From NCBI GenBank assembly GCA_001579985.1, contig LRSR01011248.1, forward strand, positions 1 to 21,712: 21,712 nt of DNA, given 5' to 3'. The notes below the pieces were generated by a model. The model saw only the letters and a program-made list of their open reading frames with translations, ran no database searches and was not told the DNA's origin. The DNA comes from Hypsibius dujardini (lineage: Eukaryota > Tardigrada > Eutardigrada > Parachela > Hypsibiidae). A program made the translations under genes and the position numbers. Below, piece after piece: positions 10,978-21,712 of this stretch (position 1 is the first letter of the stretch; each line of letters starts with the position of its first letter).

Positions 10978-11335
10978 TTAGCGGCCTGATTTCTGTTTGG
11001 CTAGCCAAATTTTATACTTGAAACTAAAAATATTATATTTAATCAGTTATCCGTGAAATCAGCACACATAATTGATTTACATACCTTATCGTGACGTCAT
11101 TCAGATCAGTCGGCGCTAAGGAGAATCCGTTGGTGAAGTAGAAGTCCCGCAGTTCGTGGTACCACCGATTTTCTCGCACAATCTCATCCTGCAGCGTCAC
11201 GGTCTGCTCGTTCGCAATCAGCGATGACGGTTCGTTGTTGGACGACTCGAAGGTACGCGTAAACTGTATGGCGGAATTCGGAGAGATCGCAACAAGGGAA
11301 GAGATCGCGATGAGAATTGCTCGCTTGCGGAACAT
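10978..11335 (-). CDS. small predicted secreted protein, unknown family
   Basis: The ATG at 11335 begins MFRKRAILIAISSLVA, a basic start plus hydrophobic run typical of a signal peptide or N-terminal anchor; cleavage is likely near SPNSA. A strong donor (AAG|GTATGT) follows 11085, and an acceptor (ATATTTTTAG) precedes exon 2 at 11023-10978. The exons join in phase 2 and end at TAA, giving 98 residues. Reading through the donor without splicing also gives 98 residues (stop at 11039), with a different tail. AATAAA lies downstream on the minus strand. The mature part is rich in Asn, Glu and aromatics (RENRWYHELRDFYF), has no cysteines after splicing, and I do not recognise it. The upstream side is occupied by a MITE-like element. 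Existence is likely but not certain for so short a frame. Confidence 0.5.
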
Positions 11336-11449
11336 TTTTCTCCGGACATTAGGTGAAGAAATAACTACCGGCGCATCGTGTTACGTCGCAGCTCGGCATG
11401 ATATAAAGTGAGGAGCCTGACTTGTGAGCGTGTGTGCTTGAAGGACGTC

Positions 11450-11577
11450 TACACATGTGGCAAAACCCTTGCCCTGACCGAATTAAGCCCTTTAACTCGC
11501 TGCTGTTGCAACAGCCATGGATCAAACAAGTGTAATGGCTTAACTCGGTTAGCGCAAGGTTTTTGGCCACGTGTGTA
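11450..11577. repeat. palindromic MITE-like element, copy 1
   Basis: A 128-bp element with roughly 41-bp terminal inverted repeats: the left end TACACATGTGGCAAAACC pairs with the right end GGTTTTTGGCCACGTGTGTA. Both inner arm ends carry TTAAGCC / GGCTTAA. It lies about 115 bp upstream of the small minus-strand gene. It shares ends and inner motifs with the element at 15053-15179. The peptide ALTELS appears on both strands purely because of this symmetry. Confidence 0.85.
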
Positions 11578-13126
11578 TAGTGTTGTACCGCGAGTGCGGA
11601 CGGTCCGGATTTTTCAATATTGACCACCGACCGTACGCGGCGCGATCGAGCTAGGCGTGTTTAATTGGTATTTTTTTCCTTTATGCATCGCATTGGGGTA
11701 AACATGAGCGCCTTTGTCTTGTTTTTGCATTCAGGTGGAAAATGGATAATTGGGCCCAGTCGATCACGCTGCAAGGAGCGCTTTTTCCTTGATCAAATAC
11801 TACAGTAGATTGGCTTTGTTCCTTCCGTAGAATAGGCGTGTTCGTGCCCACGAATGCGTTTGTGTGGATCTTTGGAGGGATGGACTTGGCCGTCGATTGA
11901 GGCTTGAGAGGATACCCACCATAAATGCCGTTCGGTGATAAAGGTAGATTCCTCTCGTCCGAACCCTTTAACGGATGATTTTATTGTTCTCTTGCGTGAC
12001 TGGTCAGCACGCCGTTTTATTTTTTATAAGCCGCCCGGACTCATACGGCGAATGGAGGACTAAGAAATTAGCAACTAAAAAACCGATAAACCGATCGCTG
12101 AAATAAATACTATATAATCTGGATGAAAAACACAGGAACAATTATTGGCCAAACGAACGATCGCTTATTTTGTCCACCGGTGCGGTAAATTCTGCCCGTA
12201 CGATTACAGCATTACACCCGTAATCCATCAATCAAACATCAGATTTCCATAAAAAATTAATTCATTACAAATCAGAATCCAGCTCGACTTCCTTCACGAA
12301 AGACTTGTCGTTAAAAAAAACTAAAGAAATCAGTGGAAGAAATCCTGTGTCAGACGCAAGACGAATCAACAGTCAAATTTTAAAGACCGAGCGCGTCAAA
12401 TCAAGAATCAATTGATCGCAGTTTTGTGCTCCATTCTTTGAATCAGTCAGACACTGCTGGTAATTTACGCGTGTTCTGTTCGGCCGAGTATGTTCCCGTG
12501 TTTTCACCTAGATTATACAGTAGTAAAATGACCAAAATGCCGAGCGGGCGGACGGGTCGCAAAGTGCCGTTATGTGTGATGCGCTGACAGTTTGACAGTT
12601 TACGATCTTGGTATGGTGGGACAATGTAATAAGGGAACAAAATAGTTTCAGTTTTAGCATCCATCAGTCGTATGATATCGGTACGAACACCGGTGGAAAG
12701 AATAAAAGGCTGAAATCGAAAACGCTGATTAGAACGAAAAAAGTTAGCGTAAAGAACGGTTTGAAGAAGTAGAAAGCTAGTTTACAGAACGAAAAAGCTG
12801 ATTTAAAGAACGAAGAAACTCGTAGAAAAATCGAACCGCCACGAAATCGAACTGTTTGTCGCTTGCAAGTAGAAATTCATCGAGTTATTTAGCGCGCTTC
12901 CCCGTCATCTTAGCTTGAACATTGATGTGCCGCGTTTAGCCATCTATCCCACACAACAAGTTATTTCTACATTTTCGGTGGCAAGCACTGTAAGTTGGTG
13001 ACAATGTGCTTTTGTTTTCGATCTTCCAATCTCAACGCTTTGTTTTCAATTCTTCCCCACGCGTCTTTGCAACCCATGTGAGCAGCCAACTTTTCCTGTT
13101 TTGCCGGCAACGTTAACTTCTTCTAG
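11578..13126. other. intergenic region before the Aurora gene
   Basis: I see no supported gene here. Contents: moderately AT-rich sequence; GCGCGTCAAAT at 12391-12401, shared with the LIN54 upstream region; and a loose repeat of AGAACGAAAAAGCT-like units at about 12730-12830. A 3' splice site, CTTCTTCTAG, ends at 13126, only 17 bp before the Aurora ATG, implying that part of this region is 5'UTR and intron. A minus-strand frame at 12443-12664 has no recognisable features. Confidence 0.5.
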
Positions 13127-13143
13127 CGGACTGGAGAAGAAGA

Positions 13144-15485
13144 ATGGACCAGCTCTCATTGGAATCTCTGAAGTTGGACAAAGGGTAACATTCATTCCGA
13201 AAAATAATAGCTTTTTTCGCGATTTTAAAATTTCCCTTGTGTGTTAGAAAGAATGCGGTGGTCAAACCTATTATTAAACCGGCCATGCCGCCGCCTGCTG
13301 CAAGGAACAGATCATCACCTACCACCACCACAACAAAAGCCGTAGTGACGACGGAGGAGGAGATTTTGGAGGCTGAACGGCGCACTTGGACCATCAACAA
13401 CTTCGACATCGGACGACCGTTAGGAAAGGGCAAATTCGGACGCGTCTACTTGGCACGGGAGAAAAAGTCGGAATTCATCGTCGCATTGAAAGTTCTCTTC
13501 AAGGTTGGTTGTGGCTGGTGGGACCCGGGGAGTGCAAGCATTTGTCTGGTTGATTGGAATTGAAATTGTGTGTAATTAAAATTCATGATCGATCGTTTGA
13601 TTGAGTGATTGATGAGTTTTGAGCAATTACAAGGGTGTGAGATACTTTGATTGATTGATTGATTGCTTGATGGGCGGATTTGAGAAAATGTTTTCCATTT
13701 TTCCTAAGGGTCAAATGCAAATTCCTAACTTCACCGACTGATGTAGGGATTAACTCAGTGTTGCTTTGAAGGAGGATTTTGAATTTCATTAAAATTAATT
13801 ACTGCCCACGTGGTCAAAAGTCCGATTTGAAATTTAAAATGATTTACTGTAGTTTAAACTCGAAAACTGTTTTCCGGTATTTTTTTAAATCACAATCGAA
13901 ATAGAATCACCGTTCATTAAAAATTGTTTTGTACGTTTATAATTTAATCAAATATCATTACGTGACCATAGAAGTCTGATTTTAAAATACATTAAAAATA
14001 CTTTACTTTAAAATCAAACGCTGTTCTGCGGTATTTAAATGAAAATTGGGATAAAACCAAAGCACCGTCGATTTAAAGTTTTCACACGTTTATATTTTAA
14101 ATTACATTAAGAGTCAGGAGTCTGATTGGAATAAATTAAAATTTTTTTATTTAAAATGAAAGCTACTTTGGCGTATTTTAGAGCGCTATTTTAATTAATT
14201 TAAACATCCGTAGATTGATTGAATTTTTTCTACTTACAGAAGGAACTAATGAAACAAATTTTGATTTAAAATAAAGCTTTGGCATATTTTAGAGCACTAT
14301 TTTAACAGCAGTAGATTGATTAATGAATCACTCCTACTTACAGAAGGAGCTGATGAAACACGGTCAGGAGAACGTCCTGCGGCGCGAGATTGAAATCCAA
14401 GCTCGTCTGCGACATCCCAACTGCCTGATGATGTACGGCTACTTTTACGACGAGACGAAGGTCTACCTCATCCTCGAATACGCCGCGTGCGGGGAGCTTT
14501 TCAAGAAGCTGCAGTCGGTCGGACGGTTTCCGGAGGCCGAAGCCTTAACGGTAACAAAGAAGGGGCACCCCCACACAATTGCTTTACAATATACAATTCT
14601 TGCAATTTCTATTGTTTTATTTTCAGTATCTGGCCGAGTTGACGGACGCCTTGCTGCATCTCCACTCGAAGAACATCATCCACAGAGACATTAAGCCGGA
14701 AAACCTACTCATCGGAGGTGCTTCATTTTACCTTTCCTGTTCTTTCATAATTTGTTCATCCTTGCTGGACGGTGTCTCTCCTTTCATCGCAGGATATGGA
14801 GAACTGAAACTGGCCGACTTCGGCTGGTCCGTCCATTCCTCGGGGAAGGATAGGAAGACTGTTTGCGGCACCCCTGACTATCTCCCACCGGAAATGTGCA
14901 AGGACAAGCTTCACAACAAGAGCTGCGACATTTGGTGTGTATAATAAGGTCGCGGACAAAAGAATGTATAAATCGGTACAACCGTTGCAAAAAATCTATG
15001 ATTCTGTAAGCCGGACAGGCAGGGAACTAGGAATTGATGGACACTGGTCACTTACATACATGGCTATATTATAGCGCTTACCAAGTTAAAGCCATTCAGC
15101 TCGGTCAGTGCATGGCTATATACACTGACCGAGCTAAGTGGCTTAACTCGGTCAGCAGCATAATATGGCCACGTGTGTAGTAATGAATTGAATGGTAATG
15201 TATGAGTGCTATCAACCGGATCTGTCTTTTCTTAGGTGCGCCGGAGTCCTGCTGTACGAGCTGCTCGTAGGAAACGCCCCGTTCGAGGGTAGGGACCACA
15301 AAGCCCTCTTCGAAAACATTTGCGGGCTGAATTATCGCATTCCTCCTTTCGTGTCCTCCTCGGCGAGCAAGCTCATCCGTGACATGTTAGTAATCAACCC
15401 GAGTAAACGCCGGCCGCTGGAGACCATCGCCAGAGATCCCTGGGTTCAAGGGCAGCGACTGAAGCGCGACACGTTGATCATCTAG
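13144..15485 (+). CDS. Aurora-family serine/threonine kinase
   Basis: Coding exons: 13144-13184, 13248-13503, 14344-14550, 14627-14717, 14793-14934, 15236-15485 (TAG). All are GT-AG and in phase, giving 328 residues. The N-terminus (1-65) is short, with a poly-Thr run. The kinase domain shows: Gly loop GKGKFGRV (73-80), Lys95 in VALK, Glu114 in the C-helix, HRDIKPEN with Asp189, DFGWSVH with Asp207 (the W after DFG is an Aurora hallmark), and activation-loop Thr221 in RKTVCGT, equivalent to human Aurora A Thr288. YLPPEM and LLYELLVG follow. The length and short N-terminus fit an Aurora B-like or single ancestral Aurora; A versus B is not decided. Its role is phosphorylation at spindle poles or centromeres in mitosis. 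Oddities: CGTPDY replaces the usual CGTLDY, and intron 2 carries a duplicated 3' splice site. I saw no clear D-box. Confidence 0.92.
13817..14343. repeat. degenerate tandem repeats in Aurora intron 2
   Basis: This intron is AT-rich and built from diverged copies. One unit of about 150 bp starts at GTCCGATTT (~13821), GTCTGATTT (~13974) and GTCTGATT (~14120); shared landmarks are CGGTATTT, CACCGT and ACGTTTATA. A second repeat of about 104 bp covers 14155-14260 and 14268-14363, marked by GGC(G/A)TATTTTAGAGC and by CTACTTACAGAAGGA. Confidence 0.75.
14240..14269 (+). pseudogene. decoy copy of the Aurora exon 3 start
   Basis: TCTACTTACAG, ending at 14239, is followed by codons for KELMKQILI and then TAA. 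The true exon at 14344 follows the same CTACTTACAG and begins KELMKHGQE. The segment is a duplicated acceptor plus exon start, 104 bp upstream. Using it would truncate the kinase, so it must be skipped or be a regulated poison site. Confidence 0.8.
15053..15179. repeat. palindromic MITE-like element, copy 2
   Basis: A 127-bp element in the last Aurora intron. The left end TACATACATGGCTATATTAT pairs with the right end ATAATATGGCCACGTGTGTA. Inner arms carry AAGTTAAAGCCA / TGGCTTAACTCGGTCAGC. A second hairpin (CTCGGTCAGTG / CACTGACCGAG) sits in the middle. The ends and the CTTAACTCGGT block match the element at 11450-11577. Confidence 0.85.
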
Positions 15486-17443
15486 GTTCGGAAATTCATG
15501 AAGAAAGTAAAGCTTCAGGATGCGGAATTGTCTGCGTCGATTTGCGTTTTCCTACCAAGTTTCAGTGTGCGATGTCGATTTTGACTGTATCATCTTCAGC
15601 TGGGACGTATTTCTTGCAGGTTGATTGTGCCTTTTTCACTGCAAGCAAGCCTGTTCTTGAGAACTGTAGATTCAGTTGCTATTGTCGCCTATTCGTACAT
15701 GGCAGGGACATTATTATTTTCAGGCATCGCTTGTGCACTTTATTATATCTTTTATCCTATTTGACCTCGTTGCTGTCTCTTTGCCTTTGTAAATTTTGTA
15801 GAACCTCTGACCGACGAAACATTGTACTGCCTTTAGAAGGTTCTTTCCTGTCGTGTCTAGTACATGTACGAACACATTCGTAGTCCTATCTTGGCTGGCT
15901 GTAGATCAACCAATCAAGCACACCTTGATGCCTTATCACTGTGCAAGAGTAAGGAAGGCGCTGAACAAGCCCCAACCTACTTAATTTGATGGGTTTAATG
16001 TCGGGAGAGGCGGCGATGCGGACAAACGGGAGAAGGGCTGATCTGGACCTTGGAGGAACAACCGGAACCGGAAGTATCCAACTGGAGATTTGAAGAGCCT
16101 AAATCGGATCACAAATGGTAGCATAGCTTACCCGATCTCATTCATGGGGCTAATCTCGCCATTGGATACACTGGCTGGAGGCGTGGCTACACTGTCAAGG
16201 TTGTTTTGTTTACGACTCTGCCTGTCCCTGTCTCTCGCTCTCTCTGTCTGAATCATGAGACACCACCCGCAGATCAGTCAACAGCTGCTGCTGCAACGCA
16301 GTAGTGTGTGGGTTTCTCGCTGTGCTGCGCGCGGAAAATTTTTGAACTCGCATTGAACACACCACACACACACCAGAAAGGGCTCCTCCTTTTTTAACGA
16401 GAATTGAAGTGCCTGGTTCCAATCTCTTCTGTGTTGGTATTTTCCTCGCATTCTGCTGACGTCGTCGTCGTACTTTTCTCTCTCGTCATTATTAGCCACA
16501 GTTGTCTTCGCTTCCCTTTCATCTCGCTCTCTGTACGGCCCTGTAGCAGCATATTTCTTCCGACGGAAAACTTGGGACTCATTACAAGCACAAGCAGTTG
16601 CCGCCACGCTATCCCAAAATACTTCAAAATATCTGTGCCATACGTATATTTTCCTGATACTAGTACTCCACACTCGGAGAGGCATCCCTGGATCGGATCA
16701 ACAACATCTCCACTCATTCACACGTACACAGACGCACACGACGTGTATTTTTTTGTGGGCCAGCGAGGAAGAAGTTTACAGGCGCGACATCCTCCTCTCT
16801 CTCTCGAAATAGCAGCGGAAGGAGTCACGCGACTTGATCCTCATCGGGAGCCGCCAGCAGCGGATACATCAGCATCAGCATCGAGATATGGTAAGAAGAC
16901 AGCAATATACGTTTAAAAAGCGATGCAGCGAAAAAAGCTGCATCTTTTTCACTTCTCCACTACACACACCACACTCGCTCGGTCCAGGGTGCGATCTCGC
17001 GACAGTCGACACTGAATTTTTTTCGTCGCTCCGACTCCGACTGTGCCAGAGAGGTCGAGTTTAAGTTTTGTCTGTGTGTGTTGTGTGTATAATGTTAATA
17101 ATAAATTTTCCCTGAGGTTTCGCTTCCTGCTGATAACGCGCTGATGATGATGGTGGTGGCGGCGAGCGTTTATTAATGGCATACGGTTATTTGCTTTTAA
17201 CACACACCACGCCACGCCACATACGACCCCCCAAGAGCAGCAGAAAAGAGCACCCGTCTCGGTTCTCTCATGGGAGGGAGCTGGAGCGGAGGGAGCGCGT
17301 AAGACCATGTGGAAGGTACTAGTATTGCTGGAGACGGAGGGGGACGGGGAAATTGAGGGTTGTGGACATTTTTGTCCCATTTTCTTGCCCGGACTTGAAG
17401 CTCACTTTTTTTGGGGGGTGATTGTTGATCGAGTTCGTTTGAC
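15486..17443. other. Aurora 3' side and AMPK 5' region
   Basis: No gene is supported. Immediately after the Aurora stop lies probable 3'UTR, without an obvious AATAAA nearby. From about 16200 the sequence becomes CT/CA-rich with short simple runs. An ATG|GTAAGA donor-like site lies near 16889-16896, which could end a non-coding first exon of the AMPK gene. Frames at 16404-16916 (+) and 16949-17380 (-) are low-complexity and unlike known proteins. Confidence 0.5.
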
Positions 17444-21558
<4,115 letters not shown>

Positions 21559-21574
21559 GTACACGAGATTCGCA

Positions 21575-21668
21575 GGTCGGCAGACAACAAAGGGGCAAAG
21601 CAAGGGAGACCAACTGAACAAACAGACAAACCGACAATTGGCAGTCGAGCGGACGGGCAGACAGAAAA

Positions 21669-21711
<43 letters not shown>

Positions 21712-21712
21712 G
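21575..21712 (-). repeat. CAGA microsatellite at right edge
   Basis: CAGA units, pure from about 21668 to the end, lie after the donor at 21559 of the AMPK gene. Here the transcript strand reads CAGA, opposite to the other AMPK introns. The window ends inside the tract. Confidence 0.85.

Noticed and set aside
11393-11407. TATAAAG on the plus strand
   Set aside because: No plus-strand gene begins within 1.7 kb downstream; likely chance in AT-containing sequence.
11349-11627. open frames on both strands sharing ALTELS
   Set aside because: The shared peptide results from the inverted repeat of the MITE-like element, not from coding.
12443-12664. 73-codon minus-strand frame
   Set aside because: No domain, signal peptide, or splice support; short frame in intergenic DNA.
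16404-16916. 170-codon plus frame upstream of AMPK
   Set aside because: Low-complexity, biased by CT-rich DNA, no recognisable family; could at most be 5'UTR of AMPK.
16949-17380. 143-codon minus frame
   Set aside because: His/Pro/Ser runs from simple repeats and overlap with the probable AMPK leader; no support as a gene.

Overview
The window is eukaryotic nuclear DNA from an animal or a close relative. The genes are split by many GT-AG introns, mostly 40-860 bp, and the exons join in phase. The proteins are of metazoan type: a polycystin-1-like receptor, a LIN54/tesmin CXC protein, an Aurora kinase and an AMPK alpha subunit. I cannot name the species. Gene density is high and nearly every gene except the Aurora and small-secreted genes carries (TCTG)n or (CAGA)n tracts in its introns.

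Layout. Positions 1-6894 (minus, possibly extending to ~7440) hold a polycystin-1-like gene that runs off the left edge. Positions 6917-7058 are a 63-bp-arm foldback repeat. Positions 7440-7977 are the spacer between two divergent genes and contain a regular 20-bp dyad array. Positions 7978-10837 (plus) encode a LIN54/tesmin-like DNA-binding protein in six coding exons. Positions 10978-11335 (minus) encode a small predicted secreted protein, tail-to-tail with LIN54. Positions 11450-11577 and 15053-15179 are two copies of one palindromic MITE-like element. Positions 13144-15485 (plus) encode a complete Aurora kinase in six coding exons. Positions 15486-17443 hold no gene that I can support. From 17444 to the right edge (plus) lies an AMPK alpha gene whose last exon or exons are outside the window.

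Functionally, LIN54 (MuvB/DREAM complex) and Aurora belong to the cell-cycle programme, and AMPK alpha is the energy-sensing kinase. The polycystin-like protein is a membrane receptor or channel. Nothing suggests an operon; the clustering may simply reflect a compact genome.

The most unusual items are: the 20-bp array with two exact AGAACA-nnn-TGTTCT palindromes; the TCTG tracts whose strand follows transcription in most introns; the two related palindromic elements; a duplicated 3' splice site with a decoy exon start in the Aurora gene; and a ~115-residue extra N-terminus on AMPK alpha. All gene models are from reading by eye; coordinates rest on splice consensus plus phase agreement.
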